The notes under the pieces: model-generated | The model's database searches: none | What the model saw: only the letters and a program-made list of their open reading frames with translations | What the model was told of the DNA's origin: nothing | Program-made: the position numbers and the translations under genes | Origin: Streptomyces sp. 11x1 | GTDB lineage: Bacteria; Actinomycetota; Actinomycetes; Streptomycetales; Streptomycetaceae | Length of the DNA stretch: 64,000 bases | Reading direction: 5' to 3' | NCBI RefSeq assembly: GCF_032598905.1 | Contig: NZ_CP122458.1 | Span: forward strand, 5,171,001-5,235,000 | Shown: positions 17,488-26,007 of the stretch, one piece after another | How positions within the stretch are numbered: position 1 is the first letter of the stretch | Layout of the letters: the number at the start of each line of letters is the position of its first letter

Positions 17488-17520
17488 AAGGGGGCCACCG
17501 CTCACCGCGGTGGCCCCCTT
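17488..17520 (+). terminator. terminator after the carboxypeptidase gene
   Basis: Perfect 14-bp stem: AAGGGGGCCACCGC (17488-17501), 5-nt loop, right arm 17507-17520 ending CCCCCTT, 25 nt after the stop. Confidence 0.85.
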
Positions 17521-17634
17521 CGCGTTTCCCGCGCAAGCCGATCAGGCTTCCTTGCCTCGCAACAGTGAACATGGCTGGCCCAGCTGGCATATTCGAGTTC
17601 CACCTCCGTACGTTCCACAGCGGAGGTGGTTCAG

Positions 17635-18448
17635 ATGATCGAACCCAGCAAGCACCAGCCCGACCCCCGCATGCGGAAGGAGGACGCCCTCGACGTCGGC
17701 GACTTCGTCTACGCGGCTACCGGAGCCCGCGTCCGCCGGCTGACCATGCCGGACGGGACTCACTGGTTCCCGGCAGTGGATGTCTGCAAGCAGTTGGGAC
17801 ACTCCAACTCGCGGCAGGCTCTCGCCGACCACGTCCCGGAGACGCACCGAGACATTCTTGAGACCGTAACTGGAGCTTACGGTCTCAGCATTCCCGCAGG
17901 TAGAGAGTGGCGTCGAGACCTGAATCTCATCGATCTCCAAGGTCTGATCCTGCTCGTCAGCGCCTGCACCAAGCCGGAGTGAGCGCAACCTCCACGCCGA
18001 CGAGCAACTCGCGCAGGCACAGCACAGGTCGATCGCCCTGCAGGAGCACATGGTGGAGTTGCAGAGCGCAACCCTCGCCGCCCAGCAGGCCATCGCCCAG
18101 GCCATGGAACGCATCGCCGACCGGCTCGACGCCCTCGCCCTCACCCCCGCCCGACCGACGCCGGACACCACCGCGTTCTCGACGCGCCCCACCACGGAGA
18201 CGGTCCTGGCCGACTGGCGCGAACGACTGTCCGTGACGGCGGACGTGTGGACGGTGGCCGTCGTGATCGCCCCGGTCCTCGTCGAGAAGGGCGAGTTGCG
18301 GCAGCCACCGGAAGCCATCGCGGCCCGGACGGGCCTGTCGGTGCACCGCGTCAACGAATGCCTCCGACTGCTGCGCAAGCACGCCTGCATCCATCCCGTG
18401 GGTGCGGCGGCGGACGGAGCCCCGGTGTACGTGCTGCACCAGCGCTGA
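17635..18448 (+). pseudogene. BRO-N domain DNA-binding protein, frameshifted
   Basis: The first frame starts at ATG 17635 with GGAGG 8 nt upstream. It encodes a BRO-N-like domain (VRRLTMPDGTHWFPAVDVCKQLGH ... ALADHVPETHRDI ... LNLIDLQGLILLVSACTKPE) and stops at 17980-17982. In family members this motif continues into more of the domain. The next frame (open from about 17983 to 18448) supplies a helical linker (ADEQLAQAQHRSIALQEHM) and a C-terminal winged-helix-like region (PPEAIAARTGLSVHRVNECLRLLRKHACI). A deletion with frameshift at about 17980 joins them. BRO proteins are usually phage- or element-derived. Two separate small proteins cannot be excluded. Confidence 0.7.
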
Positions 18449-18472
18449 CCTCTCCCCGAGAGCGGGCACAGG

Positions 18473-18509
18473 ACAGGGGCGTCGCAATCCGAACTTGCGG
18501 CGCCCCTGT
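18473..18509. terminator. bidirectional terminator between BRO pseudogene and bkdH
   Basis: 15-bp stem with one G-T pair: ACAGGGGCGTCGCAA (18473-18487) and its complement at 18495-18509, 7-nt loop. It serves both converging genes. Confidence 0.75.
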
Positions 18510-18535
18510 GTGCTGAGCCTACCCAGCGGGGAGTC

Positions 18536-20002
18536 TCACGCCCAGGTGATCAACCTCTTCGGCTGTTCCAAGATCGCCGCCACATCCGCCAGCACCTTCG
18601 AACCCAGCTCCCCGTCCACCAACCGGTGGTCGAAGGAGAGTGCCAGCGTGGTGACCTGGCGGGGCTTCACCTTCCCCTTGTGGACCCACGGCTGGAGCTT
18701 GATCGAACCGACCGCGAGGATCGCGGACTCGCCCGGGTTCAGGATGGGTGTGCCGGTGTCGATGCCGAAGACGCCGACGTTGGTGATGGTGACCGTGCCG
18801 CCCTGCATGGCGCCCGGGGAGGTCCGGCCCTCCTTGGCCGTCGAGACCAACTCGCTCAGCGACTGCGCCAGCTCCGGCAGCGTCTTGGCGTGCGCGTCCT
18901 TGATGTTCGGGACGATCAGACCGCGCGGGGTGGCCGCGGCGATGCCGAGGTTCACGTAGTGCTTGACCACGATCTCCTGGGCGGCCTCGTCCCAGGTGGC
19001 GTTGATGTCCGGGTTGCGCCGGATCGCGACCAGCAGGGCCCTGGCGATCAGCAGCAGCGGGTTGACCCGCAGGCCCGCCAGCTCCTTGTCCTGCTTCAGC
19101 TCCTCGACCAGCTTCATCGTCCGCGTCACGTCGACGGTCACGAACTCCGTGACGTGCGGGGCGGTGAAGGCCGAGCCGACCATCGCCGCGGCCGTCGCCT
19201 TCCGGACACCCTTGACCGGGACACGGGTCTCCCGCGCGCCATCGTACGAGGCCACCGGAACCGGGGTCTGGACGGGCGCGGCGGGTGCGACCGGGGCCGT
19301 GGGTGTCTCCGTCACTGGCTCGGGAGCCTTCGGCGGGACCACGGCCGCGTGGACGTCCTCGCGGGTGATGATGCCGTCCGGGCCGGACGGGGTGATCGTC
19401 GACAGGTCCACCCCGAGGTCCTTGGCGAGCTTGCGGACCGGCGGCTTGGCCAGCGGACGCGCGACGGTGACCCCGTGCTGTCCGTGTCCGTTGAGGTCGC
19501 CCTGGATGCCCTGGAGAGCCGAGGCGCCGTACAGCGTGTCCTCGGCGGGCGCGGCGGCGGCCGGGACGCCCTTGCGGGGGCGGCGCTTCGTGGAGGACTC
19601 GGCGACGCCGTAACCGACGAGGACCGGCTTGCGGCCCTCGGGCTTCTTGGCCGCCGGCGCCGCCACGGGCTTGGCCGCGGGCTTCGGCTCGACCGCGGGC
19701 TCGGCGGGCGCCGCTTCGTCGGCGCCGGCCGGGGCCGCACCGCCCGCCACGTCCACCGCGATGATCGACGTGCCGACGTCGACCGTGGTGCCCTCGGGGA
19801 AGTGCAGGGCGCGTACGACACCGTCGTACGGGATGGGCAGCTCGACGGCGGCCTTGGCCGTCTCGACCTCGCAGACGATCTGGCCGTCGGTGACGGTGTC
19901 GCCGGGCTGGACGTACCACTTGAGGATCTCGGCCTCGGTGAGTCCCTCGCCCACGTCGGGCATCTTGAACTCGCGCGGAGACGTGTCTGTCATCGTCGTC
20001 AC
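18536..20002 (-). CDS. bkdH: branched-chain keto-acid dehydrogenase E2 (cluster 1)
   Basis: A 488-residue dihydrolipoamide acyltransferase that takes the acyl group from E1 to CoA, producing isobutyryl-, isovaleryl- and 2-methylbutyryl-CoA used as fatty-acid and polyketide starters. Domains: lipoyl domain about 8-85 with the modified Lys in VETAKAAVE; a long Ala/Pro linker; peripheral-subunit-binding domain about 190-225 (PPVRKLAKDLGVDLSTI); catalytic domain from about 260 with the active-site motif SFDHRLVDGE near the end. The GTG at 20002 has GAGAGG upstream; ATG 19993 is the alternative. It is the last gene of E1a-E1b-E2. No E3 gene is present in the window. The symbol follows S. avermitilis bkdFGH (SCO3815-type in S. 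coelicolor), from memory. Confidence 0.9.
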   Translation of the reverse strand: MTTMTDTSPREFKMPDVGEGLTEAEILKWYVQPGDTVTDGQIVCEVETAKAAVELPIPYDGVVRALHFPEGTTVDVGTSIIAVDVAGGAAPAGADEAAPAEPAVEPKPAAKPVAAPAAKKPEGRKPVLVGYGVAESSTKRRPRKGVPAAAAPAEDTLYGASALQGIQGDLNGHGQHGVTVARPLAKPPVRKLAKDLGVDLSTITPSGPDGIITREDVHAAVVPPKAPEPVTETPTAPVAPAAPVQTPVPVASYDGARETRVPVKGVRKATAAAMVGSAFTAPHVTEFVTVDVTRTMKLVEELKQDKELAGLRVNPLLLIARALLVAIRRNPDINATWDEAAQEIVVKHYVNLGIAAATPRGLIVPNIKDAHAKTLPELAQSLSELVSTAKEGRTSPGAMQGGTVTITNVGVFGIDTGTPILNPGESAILAVGSIKLQPWVHKGKVKPRQVTTLALSFDHRLVDGELGSKVLADVAAILEQPKRLITWA

Positions 20003-20013
20003 GGACCTCTCCC

Positions 20014-21042
20014 TCAGTACGCCAGCGAGCGGTCGACGGCGTCGAGCACCCGGTCCAGGTTCGGCAGGTACTCCTCCTCCAGCCGGGCCGGCGGATACGG
20101 GGAGTGGTATCCACCGACGCGCAGGACCGGAGCCTCCAGGTGGTAGAAGCACCGCTCGGTGATGCGGGCGGCGATCTCCGCGCCCGAACCGAAGAAGACC
20201 GGAGCCTCGTGGACCACGATCAGACGGCGCGTCCGCTCCACGGAGGCCTGGATGGAGTCGAAGTCCAGCGGGGAGACCGACCGCAGGTCCAGGACCTCCA
20301 GGGCCCTGCCCTCCTCGGCGGCGGCGTCGGCGACCTCCTGGCAGAGCTTCACCATCGGGCCGTACGCGGCGAGCGTGAGGTCGGTGCCCTCGCGGACCAC
20401 CCGGGCCTTGTGCAGCGGGCCGGGGATCGCCTCCGGGTTGACCTCGGCCTTGTCCCAGTAGCGCCGCTTGGGCTCGAAGAAGATCACCGGGTCGTCGCTC
20501 TGGATGGCCTGCTGCATCATCCAGTAGGCGTCCGACGCGTTCGACGGCGAGACCACCTTCAGGCCCGCCACGTGCGCGAACAGCGCCTCCGGGGACTCGG
20601 AGTGGTGCTCGACGGCGCCGATGCCGCCGCCGTAGGGGATACGGACGACGACGGGGAGCTTGACCTTGCCCAGCGAGCGCGCGTGCATCTTGGCCAGCTG
20701 GGTGACGATCTGGTCGTACGCGGGGAAGACGAAGCCGTCGAACTGGATCTCCACCACCGGGCGGTAGCCCCGCAGGGCCAGGCCGATGGCGGTGCCGACG
20801 ATGCCGGACTCGGCGAGCGGGGTGTCGATCACCCGGTCCTCGCCGAAGTCCTTCTGGAGGCCGTCGGTCACCCGGAACACACCGCCGAGCTTGCCGACGT
20901 CCTCGCCCATGACGAGAACCTTGGGGTCGGCTTCGAGGGCCCTGCGCAGCGATTCGTTGATCGCCTTGGCGATCGCCATGTTCTTCACGGCGGATTGCCC
21001 GGCGGTCTGCCCTGCCGCCTGCGCGGCTGTCTGCGTGGTCAT
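20014..21042 (-). CDS. bkdG: branched-chain keto-acid dehydrogenase E1 beta (cluster 1)
   Basis: A 342-residue beta subunit of the thiamine-diphosphate-dependent E1. Hallmarks: KVLVMGEDVGKLGGVFRVTDGL near residues 43-65, RIPYGGGIGAVEHHSESPEALFAH near 130-153 and HEAPVFFGSGAEIAARITERCF near 275. A Gln/Ala/Thr-rich N-terminal extension of about 22 residues precedes the conserved part. ATG 21042 starts 2 nt after the E1 alpha stop, so the two subunits are translationally coupled. Longer upstream readings overlap E1 alpha and are artefacts. Confidence 0.92.
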   Translation of the reverse strand: MTTQTAAQAAGQTAGQSAVKNMAIAKAINESLRRALEADPKVLVMGEDVGKLGGVFRVTDGLQKDFGEDRVIDTPLAESGIVGTAIGLALRGYRPVVEIQFDGFVFPAYDQIVTQLAKMHARSLGKVKLPVVVRIPYGGGIGAVEHHSESPEALFAHVAGLKVVSPSNASDAYWMMQQAIQSDDPVIFFEPKRRYWDKAEVNPEAIPGPLHKARVVREGTDLTLAAYGPMVKLCQEVADAAAEEGRALEVLDLRSVSPLDFDSIQASVERTRRLIVVHEAPVFFGSGAEIAARITERCFYHLEAPVLRVGGYHSPYPPARLEEEYLPNLDRVLDAVDRSLAY

Positions 21043-21044
21043 CG

Positions 21045-22262
21045 CTACTTGCCCTCCTCTTCGTCCACATCGGCGAACGACGCCTGGTACGCCGCGAACT
21101 GGGCGCGCTCCTCGTCCACGAGCGCGTGGCCGTCCGCGTACGCGTTCTCGAAGATGGCGAAGTGGTCCGGGTCGGGCATGGCACGCACCACTTCGCGCAC
21201 TCGCCTTCCCAACGCCTCGCTCTCCGCTTCGAGTTCCGCGAAGAATCCCTCGTTCGTGTCCGTTTCGGACTCGAGGTAGCTGCGCAGACGCGCGATCGGG
21301 TCCTTGGCCTCCCAGGCCACCCGCTCGTCGTCGTGGCGGTAGCGGGTGGGGTCGTCGGAGGTGGTATGGGCGCCCATGCGGTAGGTGTACGCCTCGACCA
21401 GGGTGGGGCCCTCGCCCCGGCGGGCGCGCTCCAGCGCCCACTTGGTGACGGCGAGGCAACCGAGGACGTCGTTGCCGTCGACGCGGACGCCCGGGAAGCC
21501 GAAGCCCTGGGCGCGCTGGTAGAGCGGGACGCGGGTCTGCTTCTCCGTGGGCTCCGAGATGGCCCACTGGTTGTTCTGGCAGAAGAACACGACCGGCGCG
21601 TTGTAGACCGCGGAGAAGGTGAACGCCTCGGCGACGTCGCCCTGGCTGGAGGCGCCGTCACCGAAGTAGGCGACGACCGCCGAGTCGGCGCCGTCCTTGG
21701 CGACGCCCATGGCGTAGCCGGTGGCGTGCAGCGTCTGGGAGCCGATGACGATCGTGTAGAGGTGGAAGTTGTTGCTGTTCGGGTCCCAGCCGCCGTTGTT
21801 CACGCCGCGGAACATGCCGAGCAGATTGGTCGGGTCGACGCCGCGGCACCAGGCGACGCCGTGCTCGCGGTAGGTCGGGAAGACGTAGTCGTCCTCGCGG
21901 GTGGCCCGCCCGGAGCCGATCTGGGCGGCCTCCTGGCCGAGCAGCGAGGCCCACAGGCCCAGCTCGCCCTGGCGCTGCAGGGAGGTGGCCTCGGCGTCGA
22001 AGCGACGGGTCAGCACCATGTCGCGGTACAGGCCGCGCAGCTCGTCGGCGGTGATGTCCGCGACAAACGGGTCGTACTCGGCATTCTTGACGCGCTTGCC
22101 CTCGGGCGTCAGCAGCTGGACGAGTTCGGGCTGGGCGTCGGTCGGCTTCTTCGCAGTGGCGCGCCTGGTGCCGGTGGTGCCGGCCGCCTTGCTGCCGGTG
22201 GTGCCGGTCTTGCCTGCGGCGCTGCGTCGCGGCTTGCGCGCGGCAGTGCTCTCCACGGTCAC
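21045..22262 (-). CDS. bkdF: branched-chain keto-acid dehydrogenase E1 alpha (cluster 1)
   Basis: A 405-residue alpha subunit binding thiamine diphosphate and performing decarboxylation; it forms an a2b2 heterotetramer with the next gene's product. The thiamine-diphosphate motif is seen as FGDGASSQGDVAEAFTFSAVYNAPVVFFCQNNQ near residues 200-232, and the phosphorylation-loop-like region as YRMGAHTTSDDPTRYR near 297. An N-terminal Lys/Ala/Thr-rich tail of about 45 residues is extra. The GTG at 22262 has GGAGGAGC 7 nt upstream. The length matches S. avermitilis BkdF better than BkdA (recalled). It is the first gene of the cluster, with about 550 bp of upstream non-coding DNA. Confidence 0.92.
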   Translation of the reverse strand: MTVESTAARKPRRSAAGKTGTTGSKAAGTTGTRRATAKKPTDAQPELVQLLTPEGKRVKNAEYDPFVADITADELRGLYRDMVLTRRFDAEATSLQRQGELGLWASLLGQEAAQIGSGRATREDDYVFPTYREHGVAWCRGVDPTNLLGMFRGVNNGGWDPNSNNFHLYTIVIGSQTLHATGYAMGVAKDGADSAVVAYFGDGASSQGDVAEAFTFSAVYNAPVVFFCQNNQWAISEPTEKQTRVPLYQRAQGFGFPGVRVDGNDVLGCLAVTKWALERARRGEGPTLVEAYTYRMGAHTTSDDPTRYRHDDERVAWEAKDPIARLRSYLESETDTNEGFFAELEAESEALGRRVREVVRAMPDPDHFAIFENAYADGHALVDEERAQFAAYQASFADVDEEEGK

Positions 22263-22812
22263 GTGTGCTCCTCCGTCGGTCCGGCCCCCGGGGTTGCCGG
22301 GTGACCAGTGCGGCTCGCCTGATCCCGGTGCCCGTGCACGGGGTGGGTGCCCTTGGCCGGGAACAGACGTGACAGGTGCCCCGGCGAGCGCCCTGCACGA
22401 GGCACGTTACCCAGTGCGCCGCATTCCTGTGAAACCCCTACTGACCTGCGATTTTCCTTGGATTTCCAAGTAATTCGGTACTAGGGGGTCCAAGTAGTTC
22501 GCGTCTGTCGGGAACAGCTGCTGGTCACAGCACTGGCTACAGCCTGGCAGGGGGCCGGAACACCGGCACGTTATCCCGGCCAACCCGGCCACGGGAAGAG
22601 TTCGCCGGATACGGGCCGCGAGATCGGTGGCGCAAGTTGCTCCATCCGTGAAGCGGGCGGGAGTGCCCTGCTCCGCGACGGGCGCGGCGTCCGCCCGGCC
22701 CGTATGTCTGCGCGTCGAGTCGCAGTTCGGATCCATGCACTCGGTGATCGGTAACGACTGTGTGTGACAAGCGTCAGGTCAGCGGCGTGGCGCATGCCCT
22801 AACATCTGGCGC
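22263..22812. other. 550-bp promoter region between bkdF and the phosphotransferase gene
   Basis: No convincing gene. It contains the motif cluster at 22457-22502 described separately. Short minus-strand frames around 22407-22795 lack ribosome sites and codon bias. Confidence 0.5.
22457..22502. promoter_or_regulatory. direct repeats and palindrome upstream of bkdF
   Basis: CTTGGA-TT-TCCAAG (22457-22470) is a perfect 6-2-6 inverted repeat. TCCAAGTAATTCGG (22465-22478) recurs as TCCAAGTAGTTCGC (22489-22502), starting 24 bp apart. It lies about 200 bp upstream of bkdF and is AT-rich for the genome. It is a candidate binding region for the bkd regulator, possibly the Lrp/AsnC protein encoded at 39792. 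Confidence 0.45.
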
Positions 22813-23976
22813 GTGCCGCGCTCATCTGTACCACCCCCTGTGCTCCACACGCCCCCTCTGGGCCCCCTGCTGGAGCAGTACGCCGCCGGTTCCGTGCTGG
22901 CCTGTGAACCCGTGGACGAGGGACTTCTCAATCGCGGCTACCGACTGCGCACCACCCGCGGCCGGTACTTCCTCAAGCACCACTTCGACCCCGAGACCGC
23001 CCACCCGGCCGCGATCCTGCGCCAGCACCGGGCCACCCAGTGCCTCGCCGACCTGGGCGTTCCCGTCGCCCCGCCGCTGACCGGAAGGGACGGGGGCACG
23101 GTGGCGATCGTCGCCGGCCACGCCTACGCCCTGCACCCGTGGATCGAGGGGCGCCACCGGCACGGCGGCCAGCTCACCCCCGGGCAGTGCGCCCGCCTGG
23201 GGGCGCTGCTGGGGGTCGTGCACGCCTCGTTGGAACGGGTGATGCCGACGCCGGAGGAGCCGGGCGCGTCCGTGAAGGAGCCGGTCTCACCCGCGCGGAA
23301 GCGGCTGATCCCGGCGCAGCGGCGGGCCCGGGAGGCACGGCGGCCTCCAGGAAGTACCGGTGCTGCCGGTGATGCCGGGGCCGGCGGGGCCGTCGGGACC
23401 GAGAGCGCCGATCCCGCGCAGACCTTCGCCCTCATCGACGATCTGCTCGACCGGGTACGCCGCCTCCGCCCGGCCGACCCGTTCGACGCGCTCGCCCGGC
23501 ACCGGCTGCTGGAGCGGCGGCGTCTGCTGGAACGGCACGCGCACCGGCGGCCGCCCAGGGGTGGTCCGGTGGGATGGGTGCACGGCGACTTCCACCCCTA
23601 CAACGTGCTCTACCGCGACGACGTCCCCGAGGTGCCGGCCGCGATCCTCGACTGGGACCGGCTCGGTGTGCAGCCGCGCGCGGAGGAGGCGGTCCGGGCG
23701 GCGGTGATCTTCTTCGTACGTCCCGTCGGTGCCCTGGACCTGGCGAAGGTGCGCTCCTACGCGCGCGCGTACCGGCGCTCCGCGGGCGCCGCCCCGGCCG
23801 AGCTCGCGGCGGCCGTGCACCGTGTGTGGTGGGAGCGGCTCAACGACTTCTGGATGCTGCGCTGGCACTACGAGCGCGGTGACACCCGCGCCGACCCGCA
23901 GTTCCCGGCGGCCTCGGCGCTGGTGGTGTGGTGGACACGGGAGTACGACGCGGTGCGCGAGGCGTTCGTGGAGTGA
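22813..23976 (+). CDS. phosphotransferase-family (APH-like) kinase
   Basis: A 387-residue protein with an aminoglycoside-phosphotransferase/homoserine-kinase-like fold. The catalytic loop is WVHGDFHPYNVLY near residue 257 and the metal-binding segment AILDWDRLGV near 278; the N-terminal lobe has NRGYRLRTTRGRYFLKHH. Residues about 150-200 are a poorly conserved Ala/Gly/Pro/Glu insert. The actual substrate (sugar, amino acid or antibiotic) is unknown. The GTG at 22813 has only a weak ribosome site; the conserved domain requires a start close to here. It is convergent with the kinase gene at 24046. Confidence 0.83.
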   Translation: MPRSSVPPPVLHTPPLGPLLEQYAAGSVLACEPVDEGLLNRGYRLRTTRGRYFLKHHFDPETAHPAAILRQHRATQCLADLGVPVAPPLTGRDGGTVAIVAGHAYALHPWIEGRHRHGGQLTPGQCARLGALLGVVHASLERVMPTPEEPGASVKEPVSPARKRLIPAQRRAREARRPPGSTGAAGDAGAGGAVGTESADPAQTFALIDDLLDRVRRLRPADPFDALARHRLLERRRLLERHAHRRPPRGGPVGWVHGDFHPYNVLYRDDVPEVPAAILDWDRLGVQPRAEEAVRAAVIFFVRPVGALDLAKVRSYARAYRRSAGAAPAELAAAVHRVWWERLNDFWMLRWHYERGDTRADPQFPAASALVVWWTREYDAVREAFVE

Positions 23977-24045
23977 GCCGACGCGGCGCGCACGACGAGG
24001 GGTGCGCCGGGCGAGTTCCGCCCCGGCGCACCCCCTCCAGCGTGG

Positions 24046-25617
24046 TCAGCCCTCTTCGCCGCCGATGCCGCCCGGCAGGCCGCCCGCGTCGCCGCCGCTG
24101 CTGGCGTCGGTCGGCTCCTCGGTCGGCTCCTCCGTGGGCTCCTCGGACGTGGGTTCCTCGGACGTCGGCTCGTCGGTCGTCGGCTCCTCCGACGGCTGGC
24201 TCTGCGTCGGGGACGGGCTGGAGCTCGGCTGCTGCGTGTACGGCGGCGTGTAGCCGCCGCCGTTGTTCGAGTCGGTGGTGTCGTCCGTGGGCTCCTCGGT
24301 CGCCTCGTCGGTGGGCGACTCGCTGGCGTCCTTGTCCTTGCTGGACGTCGTGGCCGTCGGGGAATTGGTGGTCTCGTTGCCGCCGCCGCCGGAGGCGCCG
24401 TTGTTGTTCAGCGCCAGGGCGACGCCCGCCGCGATGGCGATCACCGCGAGGACGGCGAGGATCCACAGCTTGCCGCGGCCGCCGCCCCGGTTGCCGCTGC
24501 CCTCGAAGCCTCCGTCGTCCCGGCCTCCGCCGCCGTACCCCGGCAGGATCGGCTGCGGGATCTGCGAGGTGCCCGATTCCCCCGGGTGCGGCATGACCGT
24601 CGTACCGGACATACCGCCCGGCGGGGTGTGCCGGCCGTCGTGCATGGCGACGGGCCCGGTGTTCCAGGTGCCGGTGTGGCCGCCCTGGTCGTAGAGCATC
24701 TGCAGGCCGTACTGGACGAGGCCGCGCATCTCCTCGGCCGTCTGGAACCGGTCGTCCGGCTCCTTGGCGAGGGAGCGCATGACCAGTCCGTCGAGCTCCG
24801 GGGGCGCCGCCCCCTCCGAGGTCTCGGAGGGCGGCACCGGAATGTCCTGGACGTGCTGGTAGACCACCGACAGAGGGGTCTCGCCGATGAAGGGCGGCCG
24901 GAGCGCCAGGAGTTCGTAGAGCAGACAGCCGGTGGCGTACAGGTCGGAGCGGTGGTCGACGGCCTTGCCGAGCGCCTGCTCCGGGGAGAGGTACTGCGGC
25001 GTGCCCATGACCATGCCGGTCTGCGTCATCGTCGTGGACGCGCCGTGCAGGGCGCGGGCGATGCCGAAGTCCATCACCTTCACCGCGCCGTTCGTGGTGA
25101 TGATGACGTTCGCCGGCTTGATGTCGCGGTGCACGATGCCGTGCTGGTGCGAGTACGCGAGCGCCTCCAGCACACCGGAGACGATGATCAGCGCCTGCTC
25201 GGGGCCGGGAGCCTCGGCGTTGATCAGCAGATCGCGGATGGTGCGGCCCTCGACCAGCTCCATGACGATGTACGGCACGGGGGTGCCGTTCACGACGTCC
25301 TCGCCGGAGTCGTAGACAGCCACGATCGAGTGGTGGTTGAGACCGGCCACCGCCTGGGCCTCACGCGTGAAGCGGGCCTTGGAAATGGGGTCTTCGGCGA
25401 GATCGGAGCGGAGCAGTTTGACCGCGACCGTACGACCGAGGCGCACGTCCTCGGCCGCGAACACCTCGGCCATACCGCCCCGGCCGAGTCTGTGGGTCAT
25501 CCGGTACCGGCCGTCACCTACCAGCCCGCCGTTGCCCCACAACTCCGGCGCGTCCGACATGCCGCCGCCAGTCGCCTCGGGGTCGGACGGGCCCTGAGAG
25601 CGCTGCTGCTGTGCCAT
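24046..25617 (-). CDS. membrane Ser/Thr protein kinase without PASTA domains
   Basis: A 523-residue PknB-type kinase. Kinase domain about 36-295: glycine loop LGRGGMAEVF, VAVKLL lysine, HRDIKPANVII catalytic loop, MDFGIAR and activation segment TMTQTGMVMGTPQYLSPEQ. One membrane helix lies near 375-395 (LWILAVLAVIAIAAGVALAL). The outside part is a low-complexity acidic tail with repeated SEEPT/TEEPT units and no PASTA or sensor domain. ATG 25617 has GCGAGGA upstream; ATG 25698 is less likely. It is divergent from a second, PASTA-like kinase, probably as a regulated pair. Confidence 0.9.
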   Translation of the reverse strand: MAQQQRSQGPSDPEATGGGMSDAPELWGNGGLVGDGRYRMTHRLGRGGMAEVFAAEDVRLGRTVAVKLLRSDLAEDPISKARFTREAQAVAGLNHHSIVAVYDSGEDVVNGTPVPYIVMELVEGRTIRDLLINAEAPGPEQALIIVSGVLEALAYSHQHGIVHRDIKPANVIITTNGAVKVMDFGIARALHGASTTMTQTGMVMGTPQYLSPEQALGKAVDHRSDLYATGCLLYELLALRPPFIGETPLSVVYQHVQDIPVPPSETSEGAAPPELDGLVMRSLAKEPDDRFQTAEEMRGLVQYGLQMLYDQGGHTGTWNTGPVAMHDGRHTPPGGMSGTTVMPHPGESGTSQIPQPILPGYGGGGRDDGGFEGSGNRGGGRGKLWILAVLAVIAIAAGVALALNNNGASGGGGNETTNSPTATTSSKDKDASESPTDEATEEPTDDTTDSNNGGGYTPPYTQQPSSSPSPTQSQPSEEPTTDEPTSEEPTSEEPTEEPTEEPTDASSGGDAGGLPGGIGGEEG

Positions 25618-26007
25618 CAGTCCTCGCCGTCGTTTCTGCCCGCGGTCCGCGCGGTACTTGTTACGGTCTCCGTCGGCCACGCTACAGCCTTCACGCAAGA
25701 GGCCGGTCCGGGTTGGATGCGCGACGGGTTCACGACGGATTCAAGGTGGATTCAAAGGTTGATCGGCCATGAAACCCGCAGCGCGCGCACTCGTGCAAGT
25801 TCTGTGTACCGGGCGTACGCCCCCTGTAACGCTTCCGCGACGCTTCTTTCGCGTACGGTCACGGATCGGGCACCGCGCTTGACGTGTCAGTGCCCTGGGG
25901 CAGACTTGGCCGGGAATAGCACAAAGGATCACCGGAATCTTCAGGGATCACAGATCGCGGGAGCCACGCCAGCAGCTTTCGCGCGCGCCGATGGGGGACG
26001 CAGGAAG
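25618..26007. other. 390-bp divergent promoter region of the two kinases
   Basis: No gene is seen. A possible sigma-70-type promoter for the right-hand kinase is TTGACG near 25879 with CAGACT 16 bp further on. Nothing else stands out. Confidence 0.35.
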
